Of a stretch of 64,000 nucleotides of DNA, positions 38,267 through 52,100 are shown one piece after another. The notes below the pieces were generated by a model that saw only the letters and a program-made list of their open reading frames with translations, searched no databases and was not told the origin of the DNA. This DNA is from Daphnia pulex (Eukaryota; Arthropoda; Branchiopoda; Diplostraca; Daphniidae): assembly GCF_021134715.1 (NCBI RefSeq), contig NC_060020.1:4836001-4900000 (forward strand). The letters are read 5' to 3'. Within the stretch, counting starts at the first letter, position 1; each line of letters begins with the position of its first letter. The translations under genes were made by a program, and so were the position numbers.

Positions 38267-40746
38267 TCAAAGGCGATCACCGTAATTGTTTAGAAAATCT
38301 ATAACAACTCCATTGGTCCATCCAAAACCTAATTGAACGTCATATTCTCCACCTCCTATATTTTTAAAAAATTTCGTAAAGGCATGCAATAATAATAATG
38401 TAATAAAATATGAATAAACTTACCTCCTGGAAGGCCAATAGACGTCACATCATACTTAAAAAAAAAAAGGTATTTTAATTTCTCTTCTTAAAACTTCACA
38501 CCCACCCCACCCTATACATATGCGATGCGAGTAATATTACGCAAGAAGATTCACTTTGAGAGCATATCTTGATTTTTTTGGTACAATACAGAAATAATTA
38601 AACTATCCAGTACCTTCTCAAACATTGAATTAGGGACGCTTTGTTCGTACGCTGCGAAATTGTTGTCGAGCCATTTGCGAGCGATATCGAAAGCAAGTGC
38701 TTTGGCCCTTGGGTCAGCTGAATTTTCCAGACCATAAACCATTAAATGCTAATCAAAAAATAAATCGTTTTGCGGATAAAATTAATGGTTACAAATTCAC
38801 CAAGTTATTCTTTATACCTGCAAGGGTGCCCAGCCATTTGGGTAGTCCCACTGCTGTCCTGAATTTTCCATCGATGTCGGGATACCACCAACAAGTCTAC
38901 ACATCGCAGCAATGTCAATGAACAGAGAAAAGATTAAGAAATTATTTAAAAATAATAGACTTACTTTGTAGCTTGGCTTCGATCAAGATAGTCGAGTACG
39001 CGATTAATGACAGAACTGTTTTGAGGGGAAATTGGATCCCAGCATTCAGCCCATAGCGGAGAAATATTAGAAGCATAAAAGTAGTTTCTTGATCGGCTAT
39101 TTAACATGTCATAATCCAACCAAACACCTTCTTCCTCATTCCACAAAACCTACCAGCACGTAAATGTGAATACAGCTATGCTGGTGAAATAGCATAAGTT
39201 TTGTCGTTCTGATTAAAACATACCATTTGTATGGCCTCTTTCCATTTTATAAATTTATCCAAATAAAGCTGTGATTTTTCTTCGTCTCCTAAAAGGCTGA
39301 ACATGTTCGACAGCAGTTTTGCATTCATGCAAATAAAAGAATTTAAATCCACCGGTATAATATTTGTTATTTTGACATCGTTCAGTTCTCCAACATTGCT
39401 GCCATCTTCTGCAATGAACCATCTTGTGCTGAAATCCCATCCAGATTCTGCCCCAGATTTCATGTTGACATAAAACTCTTCTAGAGGTTTTCCACTCAAG
39501 TTTCCAGCTGTTCGAAAGTCCTCCCTTTTCACAATCATGTTATGTATCCTATAAGCGCTCTTTAATCAGTTATTAAACAAAAATAGCCTGTACCTGTAGG
39601 ACTCTGGCCTAGGTCCGTCAAATTCGACATTGTATCGTGCAAGGGTGTGCCCTTGAACTGACACTGTTCGATTTAATAACCAAAATTCAAATTCTTTCTC
39701 AATTAGATTAATTCGTTCTCGAAGGAAATCAACGTCACCAGTTGCTCTCACATAAAGATCAACCATTGGGATCAACATTGGAGGTTGAGATCTTTGTTGG
39801 TAATATATGCGTCCGCCGTTCGGAATTAGTCCAAACATGTCCACCATTTGAACGAAGTTATCTAACATTCCTCTGACCTAAATACATTTCAGTTTAAAAT
39901 TCGTTCTTTAGCCCATTCATGTCAGAAATATTTAAAATGTTTTTATACATACTGTTTGATTCATTTGAGAGATAAGAAGACCTTTTACGATCCAATAAGA
40001 ATCCCAGTAATAGGATTCTCTGAATCTTCCACCGGGAACAATAAATGGATTCGGAACATATACAATGGAGTATAAATCAGGATTATCACGAACGTCGTCT
40101 AGAATTACAACACAGAGCCCATAGTCCAAGCAGTGAAAGAGAGAACACCAGCAAAGAATAGAAATTTAAAATATGATTCTCTTATCTGGCGGAAAGAAAA
40201 CTGGACTGCAATTTAAGGAAATCAATAAAACCATAATGTTTCTTTTTAGACCATCACCTTTTATCTGTCGCCCGAGAGATTTCCATCCTTCATGAAGACG
40301 ATTCCCCCAATTGCGGAACTCTGAATTATTAATTTGAGATAGAAATGGAGGATCACTGATCCAGTCCGATGGATCCCAATTCTGGAATTCCAATCCTTCA
40401 GCTTCAAAATTGCTGTCAACAAATGCCTGTAATTCTTCTTTGGTTGGCTGGTTTTCAGTGTCGGTCATGAACTGTGAGAAACTAGTTAAGACTATTTCTG
40501 GATTAAAACGCAATTTTTTATCCACAAAAGTTTTGGAATCTTTGTATAACTCCGCGTTTTGGACAGCATGCAGCAGGGGTCCATAGCAATAAATTTCGCT
40601 AAAATTAAAACGTAATTCTGGTAATTAAGCAATTTCATTGTTAGATTACAGAAATTTTCTTGCCTGGGGCAGGGTGGTGGCAGTTGAAAAGTTGAAGTTG
40701 AAAAGGTCCAAGCAATTATTGCTAAAACGGTAATTAATCGAGACAT
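38267..40746 (-). CDS. TREH: Trehalase, secreted soluble type (GH37)
   Basis: Ten exons join in phase to 565 residues: 40746-40664, 40598-40258, 40098-39953, 39877-39594, 39548-39224, 39149-38965, 38896-38818, 38748-38614, 38454-38424 and 38355-38267. The enzyme hydrolyses trehalose to two glucose molecules, the main step releasing haemolymph sugar in arthropods. An N-terminal signal peptide (about residues 1-20) is followed by the PCPSEIYCYGPLLH start of the mature domain. Trehalase signature 1 (PGGRFRESYYWDSYW) lies near 163 and SGWDFSTRW, with its catalytic-region Asp, near 323. Signature 2 (QWDYPNGWAPLQ) is at 470-481, and the glycine-rich GGGGEYDVQLGFGWTNG lies near the end. There is no C-terminal membrane anchor, so this is the soluble form. 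Intron 1 has a GC donor (CAG|GCAAGA). It converges on NOS. Confidence 0.95.
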
Positions 40747-41470
40747 TCAATAATATGAATTTTAAATGTTTTGCTTAAAAAAGAATGTAAAATGTTTGAG
40801 AGAGGTTAAGCATGGAGCTAAACATGCAATGGGCCAATGACTAAACGAAAACGAATCAAGTGACTAAACGAAAATTATGTTTCGTAATCAAAAGGCTACG
40901 ATAGATCAAAAACTTATCAGTCTTGTTTTTGTCAATATTTTCAGGTCAGATAACTCTACGATTGATTGAACATTGGAAGTTTTGAACCCGTCCACCGAAA
41001 CTTAAAAAATAAATGATAACTCATGTTGACGAAAGCAGAAAACTCTTTCGTTGAGTATTGACTCAACTTAAATGGCTAATGATAAAAGCGCAAATCCGCT
41101 ATCCGCATGATTTCAAACCTTTCTTTTGTGCGCGCACAATTGTTTCAGCGTTGCCAAAAATAAAAAAATTTAGTACCTTATTATTTTCCAGTTTCAACTC
41201 TTTGAGTGAACCAAATCTAAAAAAAATAGTTAAAAAAATTTAAATACTTTCAAATAGTTTGCGTCTGACTATAGAATAGATGATAAATGTATTGAAATGT
41301 TCAAAATTTAATTGGCATCATATATTATAAACAGCCGACAAAAAACGGGGCTGTCATGGCGGCTTAGTTGCAAGCCAGGTTGTTTGGATTTTTGGTAGTT
41401 TTTCCCAGTTTGTTGGCTAAAGTTAGTAATTGATGGTTACCACTGTTGTTTAACGTATATTAGTAAAAGA
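40747..41470. promoter_or_regulatory. Divergent intergenic region between trehalase and ZC3H18
   Basis: This 724-base A/T-rich gap separates two start codons facing away from each other, so it must hold both promoters. No TATA box or initiator could be assigned with confidence. Confidence 0.45.
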
Positions 41471-44400
41471 ATGAGTCAAAGCGGTTTAAGTGCTCCAGCA
41501 AGCCCGGATCCTGACTTGTCTGGAACCAGTTCAAGCATAATCGAAGGACAGTTGTATACGAATTCGCGTCCGGAAAGCCGAAGCAGCATTAGCAGCAACT
41601 CCATGGTTGATCAGGACCAAGCCGCTGAATCCAGTCGTCTGAGTTCAAACGTAGATGAAATTGATAGAAAATCTGATAGTGGAGAAGTGATTGGGCTTGA
41701 TGAAAATGCCCAATCAGGTGGCTTGCTGGATGAACATAAACAAGAGTTAATGGCTTCAGATTCAAGCAAAGAAGATGAGGATAGTCTTGAAATGGTATCA
41801 GATGATGAAATGGAAGCTAACGAAAACTGCAAAGATTCATCTAGTAAAAAATCTCCTCAAATTTTGGATCCATTGATTAAAGACACTGAATTAGACTTTG
41901 AAGAAGATAATCTTGAAGAAGAGCCCAAAAAGCCGATTGAAGACAGAAAGCCTGAAAAAGATGACGAAGATGGAGAATGTGATGGAGAGAAGCCACAGAG
42001 AGAAAAGGAAGCAAGTGAAGAAGAACTAGAGGAAGGTGAAGAGTTGGAAGAAGGTGAAGTTAGCAGCGAAGAAGATGTTGGCAAACATGCACGCATGGAA
42101 CCTAGGCCTGTTTGTAGATTTTACAGTAAAGGCAATTGTACTTGGGGTAATAATTGCAGGTAAGAACTAGTATTTTTCTTTTTTTGAAAGAAAAAGTATT
42201 GATATTGTTTTACAGATTTGTTCATCCTGGAGTATTAGACAAGGGAAATTACAATATGTTTGCTCCTGCACGTCCATCTGCCCATAACGGGCCTTCAGCA
42301 CCCTACGAAAGACCTTTTGATCGACCACCGGTGGTTCCACTCATCCCGCCAGCAGAGTGGGCAAATTCTCAGCCAAGGGTCGCTAATCCTCGACCTCCAC
42401 GACATCCACAGGTACACGGTTACTTACTTTCAGCTAAGTCAATTTTCGTTATTTGAGAAACTTCATTTCTGAATTGTAGCCGGCCGAGCCACCTCGGACT
42501 GATGCAACCGGTGCTGAATCACCTTGGGAAAGAGGACTGAGACAAGCCAAAGAGGTATGAGACAATGCCGTGATTATTTAAGTTTATTGCTATGGGTTCA
42601 TAATAAACGTTTTCTTTACAGATGCTCAAAAAGTCCAGTCATCGTAAAGAAACTGACATTGACTTCGAAGAAAAAAAACTAAATTTAGGTTTAGGTGAGG
42701 AAGAATTGGACAAAGAGAATGACTACTACACTCGACCTGCTAGTCCAGTTTTACATGGAGACGTCCCTCCTCCGTAAGTTAAATCGCACTGCATTAAAAT
42801 CTGTTTAAGAGTTAAATAGGATCTGTTAATTTTTTTACTCCTCTAGATTTGAAGAGCCAGATACAGAACCATACCATAAATTTTTACCTCCATCAGCTGA
42901 AGGGCGATGGCCTCCGTCACGCTACCCGCCTCCTCACCGCCACCCCCCACCTGGTTACCCTTATCCGTACGAAGGCCGGCGACCTTACCCACCAGAATCA
43001 GAGTATAGAGAAAGGGAATACTATCATCCGGAAGGATATGAGCGTCCGCACTACTACGGTCCAAAACCAAGTGAACGAGATATCCATCCATCTGCCAGTA
43101 AATCCCAACCTCAACTTCCTCCCCCTCACGAAAAAAGATGGTCTGATGAGAGGTCAGTTTTAATTGATGCAATGTGACTGCGTCTGTAGAACCAAAACAA
43201 AATCCTTTATTGAACCTTTTAAATTGTTCAATATAGATACGTGGAAGTTGTGCCTCCAGCTCAGCGTGGACGTAGTGATGAATGGTGGGATCCGTGGATG
43301 AGATCAAGATCTCCTGGTGGTGCTGGAGGCGGAGGTGCTGCTGGTGGTGGTCCATCTTCAAGTGCAGTCGTTGGCGCCGGAGGAAATTCGGCTGGAGCTA
43401 AAGGTTCTAGACGACGTAGCTATTCGTCTGGGTCATCTTTTTCAACATCGTCGTCGACATCGAGCTCAAGTTCGAGTTCATACTCGAGCTCAAGCAGTCG
43501 TTCCAGTCGTTCCAGTGCTAGCTCACGTTCCACTTCAAAATCTAAATCAATGAATGTAAAACGACGGCAAGGACGGAAGGCAAAAGTCGGAGACCAGCGG
43601 GTTAAAGGGAACCATAAGACCGTCTCTTCACTTCCTGTTGCCAAACATAAAACATCTTCATCCGCTCCCATCCCGTTATCGCCCCCGCACCCCCAATCCT
43701 CACGGAAGCCCACAGATAAGCAGCGGAACATCCATGAGAGGTCACCTCAAGTTCGAAATAGGTAAATAAATAGCTTACATTGCTAGGCATATGTCAGTTC
43801 AATGTGACGTTTTGCATATTGTCGTGGTACACATAGGGACTGGTCAAGTTCTTCGTCCCGTTCACGTTCCAGATCTCTTTCCAAGATGCGCCCTGCGACT
43901 AAGAACAATAGCTCTGCCCCTCCCACGAAAGCCCATGGAGGACGAGCTCGTGCCTCCTCCGGTTCGTCCAGTTCTAGTGAATGGGAGTCATCTCCACATT
44001 CAAATGACATCGGACGACCCCGTCGACCATCGAACCGTGGCCGACGAGACTTTGCCGAACGTAAAGAGCTACGAGGTGTAAACCCTCCACCAGCGTCATC
44101 TCATCCATCAACTAAAGGAAAAGCTGTGCCGGAACCTCCAAAGGTAATCTATTTACTATGAATCATTTGACAAAATCTGACTGAGCTTTATCATTCAGGT
44201 GGAAGCGAAACAGATAAAGTTAACACTGAAATCAGCCGCGCCACCGTTAAAGAAGATTACAAATAGGTTCGATGATGATTCAGATGATGAAGGTACTTCG
44301 TTTATTGTTATTTTAATTATTTCTTGAGCGGGAATTCTCATCAACTAATTTTTTCTCATTTAAGGTTGGGAAAAAGAAAAAACTGTCTCTGTTAGTGCGT

Positions 44401-44678
44401 CTCAACCTCCTGCGGCAACTAATTTAAATCAGGCCACAAGGAAACGAGCAGCAGAATCGCCTCCCCCTTCTGCACCGCCATCAAAGGTAAAAGTTTAATT
44501 TCATAAAAACGAAATGATTTTTCATCGTTATGTAATATTTTAGGCTGCCAACACATCACCGCAAAAGGCGGACAAAGGAGGGAAGAAATCAGCTGCTACG
44601 CGCCGTGAAGAATTACTGAAGCAGTTAAAAGCAGTCGAGGAGGCCATTGCCAAGAAACGTTCAAAGTTGCCAGTCTAA
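41471..44678 (+). CDS. ZC3H18: Zinc finger CCCH domain-containing protein 18 homologue
   Basis: Ten exons join in phase to 866 residues: 41471-42159, 42216-42411, 42480-42554, 42622-42773, 42847-43152, 43237-43761, 43837-44143, 44199-44292, 44365-44486 and 44544-44678. A long acidic, serine-rich N-terminus (about 1-210) precedes a single CCCH finger of spacing Cys-x7-Cys-x5-Cys-x3-His (CRFYSKGNCTWGNNCRFVHPG region, split by intron 1). After it come a Pro/Tyr-rich segment and a Gly-Ala/poly-Ser and RS-rich stretch. The C-terminus is a basic coiled region (REELLKQLKAVEEAIAKK) ending near KLPV. ZC3H18 is a nuclear adaptor linking the cap-binding complex/ARS2 to the NEXT-exosome RNA decay pathway. 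Identity rests on the domain order and the C-terminal motif. Confidence 0.85.
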
Positions 44679-44872
44679 TCGACTCCGACTACCATAGACC
44701 TGGCTCTTTGTATAACTCTGAAGAGTATCTTGTTTTTCTTATGTTGATCATTCGATAAAATACCACAATCCCCAGCAGGTAGTTTTAAGAACGGTCTTAG
44801 TTCACACGTCATTGAAGTGAAATAATTTTGTTTTGACTTATCACGTTGTCCCCACTTCATGGAACACTTGGA

Positions 44873-44878
44873 AATAAA
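44873..44878 (+). terminator. Poly(A) signal of ZC3H18
   Basis: AATAAA lies 195 bases after the ZC3H18 stop codon. Confidence 0.6.
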
Positions 44879-44902
44879 TGCGAAATGTTTCATATACAGT
44901 AT

Positions 44903-44908
44903 TTTATT
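44903..44908 (-). terminator. Possible poly(A) signal of catalase
   Basis: TTTATT on the plus strand reads AATAAA on the minus strand, 339 bases after the catalase stop. It sits almost back to back with the ZC3H18 signal, as expected for a convergent pair. Confidence 0.45.
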
Positions 44909-45246
44909 CTGAACCCGAATTCAATTTTTTAAAATTCAACTTCTTTTGCGTGAGTTTTATGTCACTTGATCGGTATACTAAAAGCCTTCCTTCACTTTTA
45001 GAAAACAGTGGGATGGATTATACCTTACTTTCCCATAAACCATGAAATAAATATCAGAGTAACCATTTATCAATACATCATGTATTTATAACCAGATAAA
45101 GTGAAACCCATATTATTGCAGGCTGGATTTAAGAGTAATTAATAAAAACACCCATGCTACTTTCCATATGATTTTTTTAGCTACTAGTTTCGTGAAAGAA
45201 AAATTGCTCAGCCAAAAACCAAAACCTTGTAGATCGATTTTTGCTT

Positions 45247-47371
45247 TTATAAACTGGAAGAAATGTGCTTGTCAAGAGCAGCACGTAGTCGTCGTCCGAA
45301 GTCTGCGTGAGCTTGAGTAAAATTCTTTACCGCACGATCCTAAGAATATTTGGAAATTCATTATTAGCAATGTTACATCATAATTACATAACATATATTT
45401 CATTACTTGAATAAACGACTGTGCACTCTTTAGATGCCCTGCAATATTTTGAACAAGTCGCTCTTTAGCACCATCATCAAGAACCTTTGTCCAGTAAATG
45501 CCGACTTGAGAGAAATTGTCATCATCGGCAGTGTTGTAGCGAGCTACATCACCCGAAACCTCAAACTTTGATTCCAGAGCTGCTGGCGCATCGGATGGTC
45601 CGGAAAAGCTGTTGGGAAAGTAGTTTGGATAGCCTGCATAGTCCGTATTGAAAGTCATCGGACCATCTCGTTGGTAATTTAAAGTTTTGGAACGGTAAGG
45701 GCAGTTGACAGGCAAGTGAAGGTAATTTGTTCCAAGGCGATGGCGATGAGTATCGGTATAGGAGAAAAGACGTCCCTACAAATCAATTTTCGATTTATAT
45801 AACTTGTGTAATAAAAACAGGTATGAAAAATGGTCACAACCTGAAGCATTTTATCTGGACTTGGCTCAATACCCGGGACCAAATGAGCTGGACTAAAGGC
45901 AATTTGTTCAACTTCAGCAAAGTAATCTTTAGGGTTGCGGTCCAAGACCATACGACCAACTGGAATTAGTGGAAAGTCTGCCTGTGGCCAGGTCTGGTAA
46001 CAATAAAACAAAATTATACAATGATCTTTGAAATTGTTGAAAAAGAATGAAATTACTTTAGTTAAATCAAAGGGGTTCCATTTGAACTTTTCTGCTTCTT
46101 CAAAGGTCATCACTTGAATTTTTACGGACCAGGAAGGAAAATCTGCTTTGGAAATGGCGTTATACAGATCACGAGTTGCATAGTCTGGATCATCGGCAGT
46201 AAGTTGATGAGCTTTGCCAGCATCTAAATTACGAATCCCTTGGTCGGTCTAAGAAATACAGAACTAACGTTAGAATCCTATGAATAAAAAATTTTCAATA
46301 ATTTGTCAATACCTTGAAATGGAATTTGCAGTAGATAGGCTTGCCTTCCGCATTAACTAATTTAAAGGTATGCGATCCGTAACCGTTCATGAAACGATAG
46401 CCATCTGGAGTTCCACGATCGGAAAACAGAAAACAAACTTGATGAGTTGTTTCCGGTCGAAGAGATATGAAATCCCAGAACATATCAGGGTCCTAGTACG
46501 TATTCAATGTAAATAAGCCAAATTAAATACTGAGTCTTACACTCTTACTTTCTTTAAAAATGATTAACCTTACCTTCAAATGGGTTACTGGATTGCGTTT
46601 CTGAGTATGAATAAAGCTCGGAAAGAGAATAGGATCACGAATAAAAAATATGGGGGTGTTGTTTCCGACTAAATCCCAATTGCCTTCTTCGGTGTAAAAT
46701 TTGACTGCAAATCCTCGAGGATCACGAGCGGTGTCGGCTGAGCCACTCTCTCCACCAACAGTAGAAAATCGAACAGCAACTGGAGTCTTTTTACCCACTT
46801 GGCCAAAGACAGCTGCTTTACAATACTTGGTAATGTCGTGGGTAACTTCAAAATAGCCAAAAGCGCCTGAAAAATAAAAAAAATAATAATAATTAACAAA
46901 CTAAGTAATATTATGGTAGGCCTACTGGAAATTGGGACAGTACCAAAAAAAGGTCATTTTCCATATCAGTTGTATAAATAGATAAAATCATACCTGAGCC
47001 TTTAGCATGAACAACACGTTCTGGAATCCTTTCACGATCAAAATGGGCTGTCTCATCAATGTATACCTGGCCATAAAAAAAATATAAATAGTGTGTGTGA
47101 AAGTGAGAGTATCTAATGTATGCATACATGATCTTGAAGTAGCATTGGACCTCTAGGTCCTGCAGTAAGGCTGGCAGTTTTGAATCCAATTGGAGCTCCC
47201 CCACTTGTGGTCACAGTAGGAGTAGCTTCATTCTGTTATATAAGGTTGCAAAGTATTAAAGTTGGAAATATTATAACTGTTTTACAAAAAATTCATATAG
47301 CTAAAAAAATGTACCTTCACAGACTGTGCAAAATCCTTAAGCTGATTGGTTGCATTATCACGTTCCGCCAT
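45247..47371 (-). CDS. CAT: Catalase, heme-containing monofunctional type
   Basis: Nine exons join in phase to 504 residues: 47371-47315, 47232-47128, 47066-46994, 46866-46574, 46492-46313, 46248-46057, 45993-45841, 45775-45407 and 45339-45247. The enzyme dismutates hydrogen peroxide to water and oxygen, usually in peroxisomes. Catalytic His74 lies in [12 protein letters not shown]. The distal Asn is in [14 protein letters not shown], followed by [20 protein letters not shown]. The proximal heme ligand Tyr357 is in [16 protein letters not shown]. The length is typical of small-subunit animal catalases. The C-terminus ends SSSL, which is not a canonical SKL-type peroxisomal signal, although animal catalases often have divergent ones. 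It converges on ZC3H18 and diverges from BRAT1. Confidence 0.97.
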
Positions 47372-49199
47372 TTCAACTTCAGAAGAATAAAATAAATTTA
47401 GGGAATAGCACGGAATATTCAAACGTCTCGGTCGCAGTAGAAAGCCCTAGCCGCAGGCAAAGAGAGAGCAAATGCGTATTAAGTTTCTCCCTTGGACTCG
47501 CTAGCCACTAGGACTTGTTGTTATCAATCAATACACACAATATCTGTATTGATGATAGCAATCTGATAGCAAGCAAATTTTTTGTATACGCATTAGTATA
47601 GTTGAAAGATAAAAACAAATACGAGCAGATTTTTGTTTGACAATTGTCTAGTGTCTATGTCTTAAGTGAAAGCTGTGGCCAGTGATGTGCAGTACATACC
47701 TGTTGCCGCTATATTTTTTCCCAACTAAGTCTGAATCTGACACAGTAAGGCGGTATTTATAAGCCTCGATCAGATGCAGAGTTGCCTACTTGCCTATTTT
47801 ATTAATCAGCTGTTCACGAGACCCAGAGGGAAATTCAAAAATGCGTTATTGCAGAGTCATCCTGACTGGATGACTCTGCTCATTGCTATTTTATGTCAAT
47901 AATACTAATCACTGTTTTACCGCTTATGGTGGATAGTACCTCCGTTAATTAATAAAATTACAGACGATCAATAAGTTCTATTTTCCGGCGTATTTGTAAA
48001 AACCACCGAATACATTAGATCCGCCAAAAGATAAGTCAAAATTGAAAACTGCGGCCAAGACCATTAGTTTTAAGCAAAATGACTTAATATAAAATAAGTC
48101 GAACAAGAAGTGAACCACAGTGCAGCACCAGAGCTATAGAATACTGGCAGCACGCTAGTTTGTTATTTAATTAGTAAGTAGAAGTTGATATATACTTTGA
48201 AGAATGATAATTGGTCTGAAAGGAATAAATTTTCAATAATAAATTCAGTCGGTCATGTTCGGTCGATTTCTAAGTTGATTTCGTAAAAACGATCTCACCC
48301 TGTGCTGGAGGAACCCAACCCAAACCAACATTAGGCAACCTAAAGTTACATTTAATTACTATTCTATGCACTGTACCAACACAGCTACCACGTTTATAAT
48401 GATGTGGAATGTAGAAATCGATACAGATTGAAGCATTGGCCTAAATAAATAAATTTTCGTGTCTGTTATAAATTCTGGACACCAAACGCAAAAGGTAATT
48501 TAAACATGTACTGTAGTATTTCGTAAAACAAAAAAAAAAAAATGGGGAAAAAACGGGATTTGAAGTTTTAAATCCATTCCTATACTTTTACATCGCCACG
48601 AAAATAACACGCCGTATATGATCGGAAGATTCCGAAAAAAGAATCTTCAAAACAAACAAACACCCCCACCCTCTAAAAAAATCATAAAATTTAATCGAGA
48701 ATCCGATTAATGGGAGCGATACCTAAACGCCGTTAACCATCAGCTTTTCTCAGTCGTTCCAATACTTTCTCTAGGAATAGGAACTGTACAAGTGTACATT
48801 GTAAAGAAAAGTTATGAAAAGAAAAGTTTTTCTTATCGCAGTTTTTCCCTTCATAGATCCCACAATTAGGAGAAAGGAAAGGAGAAAACAATAGGGAAAG
48901 GCAATCGGTTTCGGTTGGGATGGTCACGCGTCCGACGAAAGGGCGGGGCTAATTGAGAAATTAAAACTCATGCGTAGGTGTGGAGATTTCGGGAATGGAA
49001 ACACAACTCAACCTGGTGGCAAAAATATGCATTACAAATAATAAACAATTGTCCATGTCAAGTGTCAACCACCGTAACGAGTGTGGTCATTCCTCATTCT
49101 AAGATTTCTAACAATAACCAACAAAAAAGTACAAAAGAATATTAATCATCATATTCGATTACACTGTTTAAGTGGTTGTTTTGATTGGAAAATCGAATC
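47372..49199. promoter_or_regulatory. Divergent intergenic region between catalase and BRAT1
   Basis: This 1.8-kb gap separates two divergent starts. A GC-box-like GGGCGGGGC lies near 48940-48948, about 250 bases before the BRAT1 ATG. The rest is A/T-rich with no gene. Untranslated first exons could be hidden here. Confidence 0.4.
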
Positions 49200-52100
49200 A
49201 TGGGAGCTAAAGATGAAAGCAGTTCAAGTCAGTTTCTTCAGAAATTTGATAAAGCTTTGTCTTTGTTAAACTCATATTGTGACAAGCCTAAATCCTCGTT
49301 TTCTGAAAATATTTCATTTTTACTTGATAAGTCTTTGGACCATTTAAAGAAGCTTGATAGTGATAGCATTAAGGAAGCCCAATTTCTTGATCCAACACAT
49401 GTGGCTCTCATTCAAAGTCAAAGCGTGAAAGTTTTCTTGAATGAAGTTTTGAAGATATCAAAAGTGCATAGCATCCACTCTTCTATAATCACTTTTGCTA
49501 TCAACCTGCTACTACAGCTGACCAACAATGAAGCTAAGTTTGAGCTCATGTATTCAGAGTCACCAAATATCTTTGTCAAAATTCAACAGTTGACGGAAAC
49601 CACAATTGTAGAAAACAATGAATTCAAGCAATCCATCATGAACTTCTTTTTGAGCCTTTCAAAACTTAAAGCAGGCCTGCAGTGGCTATTGACTTCAGGC
49701 TCTCTCCTTTTCATTGTTGATAGCTTGAGTGATCGTACAATATTTACAAGAAAGAAAGCCGAGGAGGCCATTAATTATGCTTTGCCACTTCTAAATGATG
49801 CCAACCGTGAAATCATATTCACAAAATTGTTGGAACCAATTCTCAAAGCGGGAAATAAACTTGAGAATCATCAAATAGAAAGTGACAAACTGAAACCTTA
49901 TTTTGAAATTTTGGAACACTATGTTACCTTAACCCTATCATCCAACAAAATGGACACAACCGGAAAAACTCTTTCATCGTTAAATACTGAACAAGTTCTC
50001 CACAACATTGTATCCACTGCACAAAATGAAAAATTACTCACTCAAGCCGCATCCCTTATTGCAGCAATATACGCCAAATGTGCCATGGAAAATGAAAAAG
50101 AGCAAAATACTTGGGAGATAAAAACAGTGTCACTGATTCAATTGATTTTACGTCGCGGTTTCTTAAGGGTTACTTTGACCGTAATTTCGCAGAGCTTGTT
50201 CTTTTGGAGTCAGTTGAAAACATCTAGGTTAGTGGGACAACTTGTCCATCTTATGGTAAATGCAAATGTTTTAAATTCCGCAATATTTCACTATTTTAAC
50301 TTTAATTTGTTTCTGTTGTTATTCTAGATAGTTCCGGTGTTGGTTGATACAAAGGAGGTTGGTGAGCATTATCCATGCTACCCAAAAGTTTGTCAATATT
50401 GGGAAAATTTGGCTGACGATTCAACAAAATCCATTAGTAAAACTCTTTCGGCAATGCTTCATTCAAACAGTGAACTCAATGAGCTCACTAGTATCTCATT
50501 GATTGGTTTCAATAAATCAATCAATAAACTTGACAAGGTATTTAATATCAGCACTTACATATTTTTTAAAGTTGTATTTAATTTGAAATTTATGAAATAA
50601 GGATTCTGCATTGAAAATTACTCGTTCTGGCATCTTTCTTCTTGGCTGCTTGAAGGTTCCTGAAGCCAAACGAATGACCCTTATGTCTTTCACTCCTCAG
50701 CTTGCGATTAACTTGATCAAGAGTTTGTGCTCCTACATCGATTTATTCAATATTAGGTGGTGGGAGACCTACGAAACGGTGTGCCTTCCATTCATATTCA
50801 CCAAGATAGTAGCTTTCAATGCTAGCCGTGATATTCAGGTAATATTTTGCATGGAAAAATTTTGAATGCGACGCTTAACAATATTCTGTGTTGTGAAAAA
50901 TTAGGTTACGTGTGCTGGTCTAGAAGGGATCAAATTTTGTATTCAGCAATTCATTCATCCGAACCAGGCTTTGCTTTTGACTGACTCACCGGATTCCTCG
51001 TTGCAGGATATGGCCGAAGTACTTCAACAGTGCACCGTTTCCGTTCACTGGGAAGTTCGTGACAGTGCGATGGAAGTTGTGCTGGAAATGGCCCAGCTGT
51101 CGCACGTTAGTAAGTCTACTGATTAATATTTAAACCCTATTTCTTACCGTTTGTTTTATAGTGGTATATTCATGATTACTTTTATCCAGGATTCCCACCA
51201 TTTCAACAATTACTGATAAACTCGCACTTGATTGAAGCTGCCTTATCCGCATTCAACGACACAGAGTCATACGTGCGAGCTTCGGCTATAGGAGTGATTG
51301 CCGCCGCTACTCCAGTCCCTTTTTTATGGGAACATCTTTTGACTTTCTCTGATATCCCAGTAATCAGTAGTTGCTACCTTGTACTACAGCAAGATAGCGA
51401 GGCCTTGGCCAGGCGTGCGGCTGCCAAAGCTTTAACGCTCATTACCCAATCCGGACATTTCCCGTAAATCAATCTCTTATATTTTCATAATTGTTACATC
51501 AACTCCTCTTTATTTAGACTCGATCAAGACCGAACTACGCTGTATCGTCAAATGAGCTCGGCTGCTCTTTCGGATTTAGATTGGGAGGTTAAACTTCAAG
51601 CGCTAGAATTTTGGCAAGTTATGATTGATGAATCACTGACCCAACAGGGAATGTTGGATGGAAGTTTTCCTGAGCTCACTTTTTCGAAGGAGAAACAAAA
51701 AATAGTTCGGTACTGATATTTTGAAAACTAAGTTACATTACAAAAATTCGTGATATACCGTTTTGTTTTTGCTTTGCTAGATTGGATGCGAAAGAAATTC
51801 GTTCGAGATTACAGACTGCCTTATCTGAACTAGGATCTTGTGGGTGCCTTCATGTTTTACTCCAGCTTGTAGATGACTGCGATGCTCCTGTTCGAGAGAA
51901 ATCAATTCAATTACTTCACCGTTTACGCGATATTTTGGCCACTTATCAATCATTGGACTTGAACGTTTGGCAAGTTTCTCATCCTCCTCAAGTTGAAAAA
52001 AACGAAATGAGCGGAGAAGAACATCTAACACCAGAAGATGAAACTATACGCAAGGACTCGGACGAAGTGATCGACGAAATCCTGTCAGTTAATGATGCCT

